A DNA stretch of 64,000 bases from Candidatus Zymogenaceae bacterium (GTDB taxonomy: Bacteria > Desulfobacterota > Zymogenia > Zymogenales > Zymogenaceae): positions 56,056 through 120,055 of the forward strand of contig JAFGAS010000053.1 in NCBI GenBank assembly GCA_016933535.1. The letters are read 5' to 3'. Shown piece after piece: positions 27,673 through 36,938 of this stretch (its first letter is position 1; every line of letters begins with the position of its first letter). The translations under genes were made by a program, and so were the position numbers. The notes beneath the pieces were generated by a model. That model was given only the letters and a program-made list of their open reading frames with translations. It was not told the origin of the DNA and did not search any database.

Positions 27673-27892
27673 AACCCTTTAGCCCGTTTTTCGGCCGGTT
27701 GAACAGACAAGGGAAAGACCGTTACGATAGATGAAAAAAAAGAGATATGAGGTCCACTGGACGGCCTCTCCAATATAGACAGCATAAACTCTTTCCATCT
27801 CAGTACGCTAAATCCCTACCTTTCAACTCCCCAAAACGGCAAAACCCGATAACTCACGGGCGCGTTGCTTAAGGCGTGTGTGAGGGCCAACC

Positions 27893-28462
27893 GTGACCAA
27901 GAACGAGATCAGAAAAGAGATTCTCGCCCGACGGCTTGGCCTGAGCGATTCACAGGCGTCTTTCAGAAGCGAGGCGATATGCCGTCGCATTATCTCGGAC
28001 GACATTTTCATTACGGCATCGGTGATCGGCCTTTACTGGCCCTTCAGGAAAGAGGTCCTGACCCAATCACTATTCCGTACGGCGGTGTCCGAGCGCAAGA
28101 GGGTGGGGTTTCCACTCGTACGTGCCGATGATCATACGATTACCTATATCGCGGTCGACGACCCCGCCGAAATGAGGACGGGGACGTACGGAATTGTGGA
28201 GCCCCGATTCGACGTGAATCGGGTCATCCGGCCCGAGGAGCTTGACCTTATCATTATTCCCGGTGTTGCCTTCGACAGGCGGGGGTATCGCATCGGGTAC
28301 GGCGTAGGGTATTTTGACCGGCTGTTAACCGGGGACGCCGTCACCGCAACGCGGGCGGCGCCGGCCTTTGATATCCAGATAGTCGATCGGGTCCCTCAAA
28401 AGGATCACGACAGAAAGGTCGATATTATTTTTACCGAAAGCCGCGTCATCAAGTGTTCTTAA
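27893..28462 (+). CDS. fau: 5-formyltetrahydrofolate cyclo-ligase
   Basis: This 189-residue protein of the MTHFS/YgfA family converts 5-formyl-THF to 5,10-methenyl-THF with ATP. It starts KNEIRKEILARR, has the family motifs LIIIPGVAFDRRGYRIGYG and VGYFDRLL, and has the final DRVPQKDHDRKVDIIFTE. The start is GTG at 27893. The 6S RNA lies upstream, the classic ssrS-fau linkage, and 220 bases of spacer separate them. RNase Y follows after 31 bases. Confidence 0.9.
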   Translation: MTKNEIRKEILARRLGLSDSQASFRSEAICRRIISDDIFITASVIGLYWPFRKEVLTQSLFRTAVSERKRVGFPLVRADDHTITYIAVDDPAEMRTGTYGIVEPRFDVNRVIRPEELDLIIIPGVAFDRRGYRIGYGVGYFDRLLTGDAVTATRAAPAFDIQIVDRVPQKDHDRKVDIIFTESRVIKCS

Positions 28463-28493
28463 AAGCAGCCTGCCTTATAAGGAGGTAGTAAAA

Positions 28494-30056
28494 TTGTTAA
28501 CGGTTCAAGTAGCAGTATCGATTGTTATCGGCATCGTCGCAGGTCTCGCTCTCGGGTATTTCCTAAAGATGATCTGGGCCAAGAAAAAGGTCGAAGCCGC
28601 CAAGGAAACTGCCGCCAAGATCCTCAACGAGGCGCACCGCCAGGCGGATTCCATCAAGAAAGAGGCGGACCTTTCGGCTAAGGATACACTCTACCAGATG
28701 AAGAGCGAGTTTGAGCGCGAGACCAAGGAGAAGAAGAACAGCCTTTTCGTTCAGGAAAAGAGGCTTCTGCAAAAAGAAGAAAATATCGAAAAAAAAATGG
28801 AGCAAATCGACCAGAAAGAATCGGAGATCTCCAAAAAAGATCGGGCCATAGCCGCCCAGGTGCGGGTGGTTGAGGAAAAGGAAAACAAGTATAACGAAAT
28901 GATCGAGGAGCAGAAGAAGGTCCTCGAGAGGATCAGCGAAATCTCCCGGGACGCGGCCAAGGAAGAACTGGTCAAGCTCATCGAGGACGACGCACGGCAC
29001 GAGGCCGCCAAGTCGCTCAGAAGAATCGAAGAAGAGCTGCGTGAAAACGCCGACAAGAAATCAAAGGAGATCATTTCGACCGCCATCCAGCGGTATGCCG
29101 GGGAATACGTTACCGAGCGGACCGTTTCTATCGTGAGCCTGCCCAACGAAGAAATGAAGGGAAGGATCATCGGCCGCGAGGGGCGAAACATCCGCGCTAT
29201 CGAGGCGGCCACCGGGGTCGACCTTGTCATCGACGATACCCCGGAGGCGGTCATACTCTCTTCTCACAACCCGATCCGCCGCGAAATCGCCCGGATATCT
29301 CTGGAACGGCTCATGTCCGACGGAAGGATCCACCCCGCCAGGATTGAGGAAATCGTCAACAAGGTCGGCGAGGAGCTTGAAAATGCGATCAGGGACGCCG
29401 GAGAGCGGGCGTGTTTCGACCTCGGGCTGCACGGCATCCACCCGGAGCTCGTCAAGCTCATCGGCAGACTGAAGTATCGAACAAGCTTCGCCCAGAACGT
29501 CTATCAGCACTCGCTGGAGGTGGCCTTCCTCATGGGAATCATGGCCGCGGAGCTCAAACTCAATATAAAACAGGCAAAACGGGCGGGCCTCCTTCACGAC
29601 ATCGGCAAGGCCGTCGACCACGAGGTGGAAGGTCCCCACGCTACGATTGGAGCCGACCTCGCCCGGCGGTACGGGGAATCTCCGCGTATTATCCACACGA
29701 TCGCGGCCCATCACAATGACGAGCCGCCCGATTCGGTCTTTGCGGTACTGATCCAGGCGGCCGATACCCTGTCGGCGGCGCGTCCCGGCGCACGCAAAGA
29801 GATGCTGGAGACCTACGTAAAACGTCTGGACGAGCTGGAGCGAATAACGCGGTCGTTTACCGGTATCTCCAAGACCTATGCCATCCAGGCGGGGCGGGAG
29901 CTTCGCATCATCGTATCGAGCGATCAGCTGACCGACGAGGAATCCTTGCTCCTTTCCAAGGATATTGCCAAGAAGATCGAGCACGAGATGACCTACCCCG
30001 GGCAGATCAAGGTCACCGTGATCAGGGAGACGAGGTCGATCGAGTTCGCAAAATAG
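28494..30056 (+). CDS. rny: Ribonuclease Y
   Basis: The 520-residue membrane-anchored endoribonuclease initiates mRNA decay. It has an N-terminal transmembrane helix (about 4-24), a long coiled coil to about residue 200, a KH domain with GRIIGREGRNIRAIE, and an HD domain with LLHDIGKAVDHE near residue 366. The start is TTG at 28494 with an excellent aaggaggt. The YmdB-type phosphoesterase gene follows, a common pairing. RNase Y is absent from enteric bacteria but common in other groups, which helps place the organism. Confidence 0.95.
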   Translation: MLTVQVAVSIVIGIVAGLALGYFLKMIWAKKKVEAAKETAAKILNEAHRQADSIKKEADLSAKDTLYQMKSEFERETKEKKNSLFVQEKRLLQKEENIEKKMEQIDQKESEISKKDRAIAAQVRVVEEKENKYNEMIEEQKKVLERISEISRDAAKEELVKLIEDDARHEAAKSLRRIEEELRENADKKSKEIISTAIQRYAGEYVTERTVSIVSLPNEEMKGRIIGREGRNIRAIEAATGVDLVIDDTPEAVILSSHNPIRREIARISLERLMSDGRIHPARIEEIVNKVGEELENAIRDAGERACFDLGLHGIHPELVKLIGRLKYRTSFAQNVYQHSLEVAFLMGIMAAELKLNIKQAKRAGLLHDIGKAVDHEVEGPHATIGADLARRYGESPRIIHTIAAHHNDEPPDSVFAVLIQAADTLSAARPGARKEMLETYVKRLDELERITRSFTGISKTYAIQAGRELRIIVSSDQLTDEESLLLSKDIAKKIEHEMTYPGQIKVTVIRETRSIEFAK

Positions 30057-30139
30057 TCCGCGGCATCCGCCGCTTCTTTTCGTCCTCACGGGCGGGCCGC
30101 AGGATTCTCAGACGGTCTGCCGGACGCATTTTTAAATCG

Positions 30140-30182
30140 AACCGCTCCCGGCGGCGGGCTGAATACCGCCCGGTGAGCGGTT
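30140..30182 (+). terminator. Long GC hairpin between rny and ymdB
   Basis: aaccgctc (30140-30147) pairs with gagcggtt (30175-30182), with further GC pairing inside. The following tttaaaa is a weak tail. It may partly terminate transcription or protect the rny mRNA 3' end. Confidence 0.4.
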
Positions 30183-30229
30183 TAAAATAACCACGATGGA
30201 CCGAAGGACAAGGAAGCGGGGAGATCCTT

Positions 30230-31054
30230 ATGTTTCTTGACGGCGCGCGTAATGATGTCGTTCGTATACTGTTCTTCGGCGATATAGTCGGTAAACCGGG
30301 CCGCAGGGCCCTGAAGCACTTCCTGCCACGGCTTTCCGATACGCACCGCGCCGACCTTGTCATCGCCAACGGGGAGAACGCCGCCGGCGGTTTCGGGATC
30401 ACCGTGGATACCGCCCGAGAAATGTTCGACGGCGGGGTCGATATTATCACTTCCGGAAATCATATCTGGGATAAGCGGGAGATTATGGAATATATCGACC
30501 AAACGCCGAGGTTGCTGCGTCCGGCCAACTATCCCGATGGAGTGCCGGGCGAAGGGACGGTGACGGTCAAGACGCCCGGCGGCCACCTGATATCGGTTAT
30601 CAACCTGATCGGCCGGGTCTTTATGGGGCTTTTTGATGACCCGTTTTCGCGGGCCGGCGAGATAGTCTCTCGGCTCTCCAAGGAGAGCCGCATTATTATT
30701 GTCGATTTTCACGGCGAGGAGACGCGGGAGAAACAGGCCCTCGGGCATTTTCTCGACGGGTCGGTCAGCGCCGTCATCGGCACCCATACGCACATCCAGA
30801 CGGCTGACGAGCGCATCCTCGGGGGCGGGACCGCCTTCATCACGGACGCCGGCATGACCGGGCCCACCGATTCGGTTATCGGGGTGAAAAAGGAGCGGGC
30901 CGTATCCCGTTTCCTCACCTCGATGCCCCAGCGGTTCGACACCGCCAAACATGCCGTCGAGGCCCAGGGGGTGCTCGTTACGATCGACCCAAAGACCGGA
31001 AAATCAACCGATATCCTCAGGTTCAAAGAGAAATACGAAGAAGGGAAACCATGA
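30230..31054 (+). CDS. ymdB: YmdB/TIGR00282-type metallophosphoesterase
   Basis: This 274-residue calcineurin-like phosphoesterase has [54 protein letters not shown] and [15 protein letters not shown], giving all metal ligands of the YmdB family. In Bacillus YmdB has 2',3'-cNMP phosphodiesterase activity and affects RNase Y-dependent decay and development, which fits the neighbouring rny. The tyrS ATG overlaps its stop by 4 bases. The exact role here is inferred from the family. Confidence 0.88.
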   Translation: MFLDGARNDVVRILFFGDIVGKPGRRALKHFLPRLSDTHRADLVIANGENAAGGFGITVDTAREMFDGGVDIITSGNHIWDKREIMEYIDQTPRLLRPANYPDGVPGEGTVTVKTPGGHLISVINLIGRVFMGLFDDPFSRAGEIVSRLSKESRIIIVDFHGEETREKQALGHFLDGSVSAVIGTHTHIQTADERILGGGTAFITDAGMTGPTDSVIGVKKERAVSRFLTSMPQRFDTAKHAVEAQGVLVTIDPKTGKSTDILRFKEKYEEGKP

Positions 31055-32274
31055 ACACAAGCCTCAACGAACAGATGGATCTCATCGGCCGGGGTGCGGT
31101 GGAGATTATTACAGCCGAGGAACTCGAGAAGAAGATCAGCCGATCCATCGCCGAAAAAAGGCCGCTTACCGTAAAGACGGGCTTCGATCCGACGGCCCCC
31201 GACCTCCACCTCGGCCACACCGTCCTGATTCAGAAGATGAAACATTTCCAGGATCTCGGTCATCGGGTCGTCTTTCTTATCGGGGACTTTACCGGGATGA
31301 TCGGCGATCCGTCGGGGAGATCGTCCACCCGCGAGCCGATGACCCGCCAACAGCTGCTGATAAACGCCGAGACCTACAAGGAGCAGGTGTTCAAGATCCT
31401 CGACCCCGAAAAAACCGTCATCGCGTTCAACTCCACCTGGATGAAGGAGCTGGGTATCGACGGATTTGTTGAGATATCCGCCCAGATGACGGTAGCCAGG
31501 ATGCTGGAGCGGGAGGATTTCAAGGCCCGCTTCGTCAACAACCAGCCCATCTCCATCCATGAGTTCCTCTATCCCCTCGTGCAGGGGTATGACTCGGTGG
31601 CGCTTTCGGCCGACGTGGAGCTCGGGGGGACCGACCAGATATTCAACCTCCTGGTGGGACGGGACCTCCAGAAATATTTCAGCCAGCCCCCCCAGGTCGT
31701 CCTGACGGTGCCGATCCTCGTGGGGACGGACGGCGTAAAGAAGATGAGTAAATCGGTCGGCAACTACATCGGGATCACCGAGCCGCCCGGTCAGATATTC
31801 GGCAAGGTCATGAGCATCTCGGACGAAGTAATGCTCCTGTACTACGAGCTGCTGTCGGATATCCCTACGGCTGATTTCAACCGGCTGAAAGAAGACATCG
31901 CGCAGGGGAAAAAGAACCCCAAGGAGGCCAAGGAAGACCTGGCCCAGGAGATGACCGCGCGGTTCTGGACAAGCAAGCAGGCCCAGGAGGCTAGGCGGGA
32001 ATTCGGCCGTGTATTTGCCGAGGGCAAAAACCCGACGGACATCCCCGAGATTAACTACCCGAAAAGCGGGCAGATATGGCTGCCGAAGCTGTTTACCGAA
32101 TCGGGCACGACCGCCTCGACGTCAGAGGCCAAACGGATGATTGCCTCCGGTGCCGTGTCCGTCGACGGGCAGAAGGTGACCGAGGAGAACGGATTCTATA
32201 AGCCGGGAGAAAGGCATGTCTTCAAGGTCGGCAAGAAGAGGTTTGTCTCGATCGTCTTCGAGGGGGGTCAATAG
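31051..32274 (+). CDS. tyrS: Tyrosyl-tRNA synthetase
   Basis: This complete 407-residue class I synthetase has the HIGH-like motif HLGH at 53-56, the KMSKS loop at 231-235 and a C-terminal S4 RNA-binding domain (from about 340). The length and the KMSKS-type loop fit the TyrZ-like bacterial branch. It charges tRNA-Tyr. It is translationally coupled to the phosphoesterase gene upstream. No T-box leader is seen. Confidence 0.95.
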   Translation: MNTSLNEQMDLIGRGAVEIITAEELEKKISRSIAEKRPLTVKTGFDPTAPDLHLGHTVLIQKMKHFQDLGHRVVFLIGDFTGMIGDPSGRSSTREPMTRQQLLINAETYKEQVFKILDPEKTVIAFNSTWMKELGIDGFVEISAQMTVARMLEREDFKARFVNNQPISIHEFLYPLVQGYDSVALSADVELGGTDQIFNLLVGRDLQKYFSQPPQVVLTVPILVGTDGVKKMSKSVGNYIGITEPPGQIFGKVMSISDEVMLLYYELLSDIPTADFNRLKEDIAQGKKNPKEAKEDLAQEMTARFWTSKQAQEARREFGRVFAEGKNPTDIPEINYPKSGQIWLPKLFTESGTTASTSEAKRMIASGAVSVDGQKVTEENGFYKPGERHVFKVGKKRFVSIVFEGGQ

Positions 32275-32325
32275 GAGGTCCCCGGTTTTTCCGGTCCGGC
32301 TCTCGTCTATCGTATTACCGATATA

Positions 32326-33300
32326 TCACTTGTCGCCCAGCCAGTATCCGAAGGTCTCCTGCATCGATTCCAGCGTTCGTTTGGGCGTCAGCGACAGCAG
32401 CTCTTTACTCCGGGCGGTATCGATGATCGGCTGGGGATAAAAGAGAAGGTGATTGTCGGTTCCGATCGGGCGGATCCCCATCCTCTTCAATAGTCCCACC
32501 AGCGCTGCGGCCGCCTCGGGCAGGTGCACCACTGACGAGGCGCTCTCGTATGTTTCGAAGATAAAGTCGCTGATCTCATGCTGGCTGATGACGTCGTCTG
32601 CCGCGATGTTGAGGATCAGGCAGCGCTCGTCCCTCACGAGGATTATCCGTGCCATCGCCGATGCCAGGTCCTCGACGTCGATATACTGCAGCAGGTACCT
32701 CCCCTTCGCGATCAGGTAGACGGGCTTACCCGTAAGCGCGTTTCTCAACGGGAAATAGAGAGAGGGGAACAGGTCTTTCGGGGTTCCCCACCCGATGACG
32801 GGCGGGCATCGAAGGATGGCCACCGATAGATCATGCTCGGCGGCGGCACCGATGAGGTGGTTCTCGACGGTCAGGTACTCCTTGCCCGCAGGCGTAAGCG
32901 GACGGCGCCTCTCTCCCTCTTCGATAAACCCTTCCCTCGGCCTTCCGTAGACCTCAGATCCCGAAAGATAGACGAACGTGGAAACGCCGAGGTTTTCGGC
33001 CAGCGTCATGAGCTTTATAGTCATGGCCAGGGCCGAGGATACGCTCCCGCTTCGTCCCGAGGCGCTGCCCGGAGATACCTTCAACAGGTGAAAGATATGA
33101 TCGATGCCCCGGACCATGTCGGAGAGGAGACCGGCCCTCGTGATATCGCCGGAAATATATTCCGCGTCGTCAACGGGATCGTCGACGGGGACGATATCAA
33201 ACCCTCGCACCGAAAAACCGAGGGCGACGAGCCGCTGGATAAGGCACCGGGCAATGTATGATCCGGCGCCGGTAACTAAGACCTTTATTGCTTCCTCCAC
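32326..33300 (-). CDS. NAD-dependent epimerase/dehydratase (extended SDR)
   Basis: The 324-residue protein has the Rossmann motif VTGAGSYIA, the FVYLSGSEVYG strand and a substrate region ending LRCPPVIGWG, as in UDP-sugar epimerase-like enzymes. The active-site Tyr appears to be in KEYLTVENHL, but the residue four after it is Glu where the family needs Lys. Unless the alignment is shifted, the catalytic dyad is broken. It may be a binding protein or a divergent enzyme. It is convergent with tyrS. Confidence 0.75.
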   Translation of the reverse strand: MEEAIKVLVTGAGSYIARCLIQRLVALGFSVRGFDIVPVDDPVDDAEYISGDITRAGLLSDMVRGIDHIFHLLKVSPGSASGRSGSVSSALAMTIKLMTLAENLGVSTFVYLSGSEVYGRPREGFIEEGERRRPLTPAGKEYLTVENHLIGAAAEHDLSVAILRCPPVIGWGTPKDLFPSLYFPLRNALTGKPVYLIAKGRYLLQYIDVEDLASAMARIILVRDERCLILNIAADDVISQHEISDFIFETYESASSVVHLPEAAAALVGLLKRMGIRPIGTDNHLLFYPQPIIDTARSKELLSLTPKRTLESMQETFGYWLGDK

Positions 33301-33472
33301 TGATGACGGCCGTGTAGACTATTCTACCGGTCCGTAAAACCCGGCGGTGGCCCCGATTTTACCCGGATTACCCGCGCCGGCAGGGCTCGTCACATTAAAA
33401 GGGCAGGCCGTCTCTGCAATTCTCCCCCTCTATCGCGGCGATACCGGTCTTTTCCGGCCGATAGGAGGTAGG

Positions 33473-34594
33473 CTATTTATAGCTTCCATAAAGGACGAAG
33501 GACGCCCAAAAGGCAGGATGGGCAAACCGGAACCGTCCCTTGTCCTTTTCGAAATCGATGATCATCTTCTGCGCGAGCCTGAGCGCCTCGGCCTTGTCGT
33601 TTTCGGGCAGGTACGTATAAAAGAAGTTCATCATGTTTGCGGTCATCCCCTTGTCGATCGTGTAGAGCGGCGCGACGACCGACGCCGCCCCGGCGGTCAA
33701 AAAGGCGCCGGGAAAGCCCCCGGACCCCCCCCAGGTGAGCCCCGCCCGATCGGCGGAGATCGTCACGAGGTCCACGTCGATGGTCATGGCGCCGACCTCG
33801 GCCACGGTCAGGTTTCCGTCGTCACCGCCCCCGCCGGTCAACAGGAGCTTAGAGTTTTCGTCTGAGCCGGGTTTGATCGAACTGTGGGTGGTGATATGGA
33901 GGACCGACACGGGACCCTCGGCAAGCCTGCTTTTCAGCAGCGTCTCACCGGCCGCTTCCCCCTCGTACATCACGGCGCCGGGGACGAAAAAGGTGACGTC
34001 CTGCATCTCGGGCTGGGCCATCCTGAGGGCGCCGTAGCCCGCGGGGTATTTGGCGTTGCCGATGACGATGCCGCCGGTAAGCATCGATTTGTCCGTCGCC
34101 AGCGCCCGGCCCATCATGTCGACCGACGGTGCGTAGAAGAGGGCGAAGTCGTCGATCAGAAAGGCTGGCCGTTTGGGGCTCTTTTTTGAGACAAGGGCGC
34201 CGAAGGTAAAGCCGGAGAGCTTCGTGCCGGGAACGATCCCGAGCCGCTCGATGCCCGTCAAATCACCGATTACCGGCTTTATCAGGACGGCCCAGAGGGT
34301 CGCCGCTTCGTCCTGATAGGGGGTCATGGCGTTAAGAGATCCCATGATGTCCGAAAAGAAACCAAGCTTCACCTCCAGCGGCTCTGCGGTCCTGCCGAGC
34401 TCGCGGGTGATTACGCCGCCCGCCCTGACTACGTCGACCTTTTCTCCGCCGGCGTCATAGACCAGGACGGCGGTCTTCTCGTCGAGCAGGGGCCGAATCT
34501 GTGCATAGGGATCGGCATCCTCGGCGAGGGTTATCGTCAGAGAAAACAGGAAAACGACAAAGGTCAGGACGGCTGCAGACGCTCTTCTTAACAT
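33473..34594 (-). CDS. Secreted CHAT-domain-like protein lacking the catalytic Cys
   Basis: This 373-residue protein has a signal peptide (about 1-24, cleavage near LAEDA). The C-terminal half matches the caspase-like CHAT fold. VLHITTHS carries the His (near 237), the Cys motif position reads ISADRAGL instead of LSACETG, and then AGAASVVAPLYTID and HPAFWASFVLYG. Asp282 replaces the catalytic Cys, so proteolysis is not expected and a scaffolding or pseudoprotease role is likelier. It lies 166 bases downstream of nadA on the same strand. Confidence 0.7.
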   Translation of the reverse strand: MLRRASAAVLTFVVFLFSLTITLAEDADPYAQIRPLLDEKTAVLVYDAGGEKVDVVRAGGVITRELGRTAEPLEVKLGFFSDIMGSLNAMTPYQDEAATLWAVLIKPVIGDLTGIERLGIVPGTKLSGFTFGALVSKKSPKRPAFLIDDFALFYAPSVDMMGRALATDKSMLTGGIVIGNAKYPAGYGALRMAQPEMQDVTFFVPGAVMYEGEAAGETLLKSRLAEGPVSVLHITTHSSIKPGSDENSKLLLTGGGGDDGNLTVAEVGAMTIDVDLVTISADRAGLTWGGSGGFPGAFLTAGAASVVAPLYTIDKGMTANMMNFFYTYLPENDKAEALRLAQKMIIDFEKDKGRFRFAHPAFWASFVLYGSYK

Positions 34595-34760
34595 ACGTTC
34601 TCCCTTTCACGCCCCGGGGGATCATGGATTGACCGGGGGATTGAATTGATATTCATCATGTCGCTGTGAACACACAGAAGCCCGGTATCCTTCCCGCAAG
34701 ACTGTTTATCGAGTGCCCGCCGGGGCCGGTTGTCCGGCGATACGCCCGAAATGATCTTTT

Positions 34761-35690
34761 CTAATCCGTCCGCTTGACGGCCACCATCCGGTCCAGCGAG
34801 GCCTTGGCGGCCTGCCTGATGTCCGGGGCGACCGTCACCACGTTTTTCATCTCCAGGAGACAATCGTAGACATCCTGAAGCGTGGTCAGCTTCATATTTG
34901 CGCAGACCATGTGAGGAGCCGCGGGTATAAACTCCTTGTCCGGGTTAGCTTTTTTGAGGGGATGGATAATCCCCATCTCGGTGCCGATGATAAATTCCTT
35001 GTGGGGTGATTTTTTGACGAAATCGAGCATCCCCGAGGTGCTGGCGACCTTATCTGCCAGATCGACGACGGAGGGGCGGCATTCCGGGTGGGCGATAAAA
35101 AACGCGTCAGGATGCTTTGACTTTACCGCCTTAACTTCATCGGGGGTCAGCCGTTCGTGGATGGGACAGAAACCGTCGTACCAGTGCATCATTTTTTTAG
35201 AGAAGCGGGCGGTATAGTGGGCCAGGTTGCGATCGGGCGCCATGAGGACGGTACGTGCGTCCAGCGAATTGACGACCGAGACCGAATTGGCCGATGTGCA
35301 GCAGATATCCGTGACGGCCTTGACGTCGGCGGTCGAGTTGATGTAGGTGACCAGCGGTGCGTCGGGGTAGCGGCTCTTGAAGTCGAGCGCGCTCTCCCGT
35401 GTTATCATGTCCGCCATGGGACAACCAGCGTCGGGCCGCGGTATGAGGACGGTCTTTTGGGGGGAGAGGATTGCGGAGCTCTCGGCCATGAAATGGACGC
35501 CCGAAAAGACGATGACCTCTGCCTGGGTGGCGGCCGCCTCGATAGAGAGCCCCAGCGAGTCTCCCGTCAGATCGGCCGCGTCCTGAACCTCGGGCCGCTG
35601 GTAGTTGTGGGCCAGCAGTATGGCGTTTCTCCGGGACAGGAGGTCTCTGATCTTCCTTTCGAGATCGTCTATTTCCACGGCTGTCTCCAT
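34761..35690 (-). CDS. nadA: Quinolinate synthase NadA
   Basis: The 309-residue [4Fe-4S] enzyme condenses iminoaspartate with dihydroxyacetone phosphate to quinolinate in de novo NAD synthesis. The start is typical ([27 protein letters not shown] region). The three cluster cysteines are in [15 protein letters not shown] and [19 protein letters not shown] is conserved as well. nadB and nadC are not adjacent. A promoter on the minus strand overlaps that of the divergent lytic transglycosylase. Confidence 0.95.
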   Translation of the reverse strand: METAVEIDDLERKIRDLLSRRNAILLAHNYQRPEVQDAADLTGDSLGLSIEAAATQAEVIVFSGVHFMAESSAILSPQKTVLIPRPDAGCPMADMITRESALDFKSRYPDAPLVTYINSTADVKAVTDICCTSANSVSVVNSLDARTVLMAPDRNLAHYTARFSKKMMHWYDGFCPIHERLTPDEVKAVKSKHPDAFFIAHPECRPSVVDLADKVASTSGMLDFVKKSPHKEFIIGTEMGIIHPLKKANPDKEFIPAAPHMVCANMKLTTLQDVYDCLLEMKNVVTVAPDIRQAAKASLDRMVAVKRTD

Positions 35691-35718
35691 TTTCTTTCCC
35701 CCGTGCCTTCACTTGGCC

Positions 35719-35746
35719 TTGACAATGATTGATAAGATATTATAAT
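35719..35746 (+). promoter_or_regulatory. Consensus promoter for the lytic transglycosylase
   Basis: TTGACA (35719-35724), a 16-base spacer and a perfect TATAAT (35741-35746) lie about 85 bases before the ATG at 35839. Confidence 0.6.
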
Positions 35747-35765
35747 TAAATGACTTTTTTGTCAA
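35737..35765 (-). promoter_or_regulatory. Promoter for nadA, overlapping the divergent one
   Basis: On the minus strand TTGACA (35765-35760), 17 bases and TAATAT (35742-35737) lie about 50 bases before the nadA start. Its -10 box shares bases with the plus-strand -10 box, so the two promoters cannot be occupied at once. Confidence 0.5.
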
Positions 35766-35838
35766 ACAATTTTGGCGTACAGGCCAGGGTGGGTCCGAAT
35801 CAAACGAGAGGGAACCCCCGTCCGTTTAGGTACATAAT

Positions 35839-36834
35839 ATGGTTTATGATGTGGTAAAGTCGGCACGTATCGGGGGGCGGGCAGCCCTCCTCTTTTTCAT
35901 CGTCTCGGTTGCCGGGTGCGTAACGCTGCCCTCCGCCGACAGGCCCGAACCCGAACGAGAAACACAGAAACAGCGGATTGTCGTCTCTATTTTGAGGCCG
36001 CCGGCGCAAATCACCCCTTTTGTAAACAAGGCGGTGACCGACGAGATTGAGACGCTCAAAAAATCTCCCTACTCGGTAGAAAAATGGCTGGCGGCCGCCG
36101 AGCGCTTCTCTCCCCTCATGAAAGGGGTCCTGAGGGCCCACGGCGTGCCGGAGGATCTCATATACGTGGCGATCCTCGAAAGCGGCTTTGACCCGACGGT
36201 GGTCTCCGTCAAGGGGGCGGGGGGGCCCTGGCAGTTTATCCCGGCCACGGCCGGGGGGTTCGGCATGGAGATGGACGAATGGGTTGACGAGCGGCGGGAC
36301 TACGAGAAATCGACGATCGTGGCGGCCAGGTATTTCTCGTCGCTCTATTCATCGTTTTCCAACTGGGAGCTTGCGCTGGCCGGGTACAACTGCGGGGGGG
36401 GATCGGTGAACGCCGCCATCAAGGCGTGCGGGTCGGTCAACCTGTGGGAGATGGGCACGATGGGCAGGCTCAGCTTCCAGGCCCGCGGCTACGTCCCCCG
36501 GGTGCTGGCGCTTATCCTGATCATGAAGGAGCCCGAAAAATACGGGTTTGCACGTCCGACGGGCGTGGTCCCCTTCACCTACGATAAGGTCTACGTACCG
36601 GGGGGGCTCCCGCTCTGGTTTTTTGCCCGGTTCCTGGGGACGACGGAAAAGACAATGGCGGCCCTCAACCCGGAGCTTATCCGTGGGGTAACGCCGCCCG
36701 GCGCAAACGACTACGAGTTGAAGATCCCAACCGGCAAAAAGCCTCTCTTTTTGGAGAAATTTGCCGAGGCCTACGAGCGGTACGGGGACGACCTGATCCG
36801 ACAGGGAGAGATAAAGAAAAGACCGCCCAGATAG
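35839..36834 (+). CDS. Lipoprotein lytic transglycosylase (MltD/SLT-type)
   Basis: The 331-residue protein has a lipoprotein signal (LLFFIVSVAGC, Cys27). An SLT domain carries the catalytic Glu114 in ILESGFDP, then GAGGPWQFIP and ALAGYNCGGGSVN. The C-terminal part (from about 245) resembles the LysM-adjacent region of MltD, with GVTPPGANDYELKIPTG. It cleaves peptidoglycan between MurNAc and GlcNAc in the periplasm. The start has no clear Shine-Dalgarno site; the promoter above fits it. Confidence 0.88.
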   Translation: MVYDVVKSARIGGRAALLFFIVSVAGCVTLPSADRPEPERETQKQRIVVSILRPPAQITPFVNKAVTDEIETLKKSPYSVEKWLAAAERFSPLMKGVLRAHGVPEDLIYVAILESGFDPTVVSVKGAGGPWQFIPATAGGFGMEMDEWVDERRDYEKSTIVAARYFSSLYSSFSNWELALAGYNCGGGSVNAAIKACGSVNLWEMGTMGRLSFQARGYVPRVLALILIMKEPEKYGFARPTGVVPFTYDKVYVPGGLPLWFFARFLGTTEKTMAALNPELIRGVTPPGANDYELKIPTGKKPLFLEKFAEAYERYGDDLIRQGEIKKRPPR

Positions 36835-36938
36835 GCGGATACCGCAATACCCCGGGGTAGGGCCGGACTCATGATGCTCCCGATGGGCGGGATGCCCTAT
36901 TTCTATACACATGCCGATGTAATCCAAGGAGCCCTATG

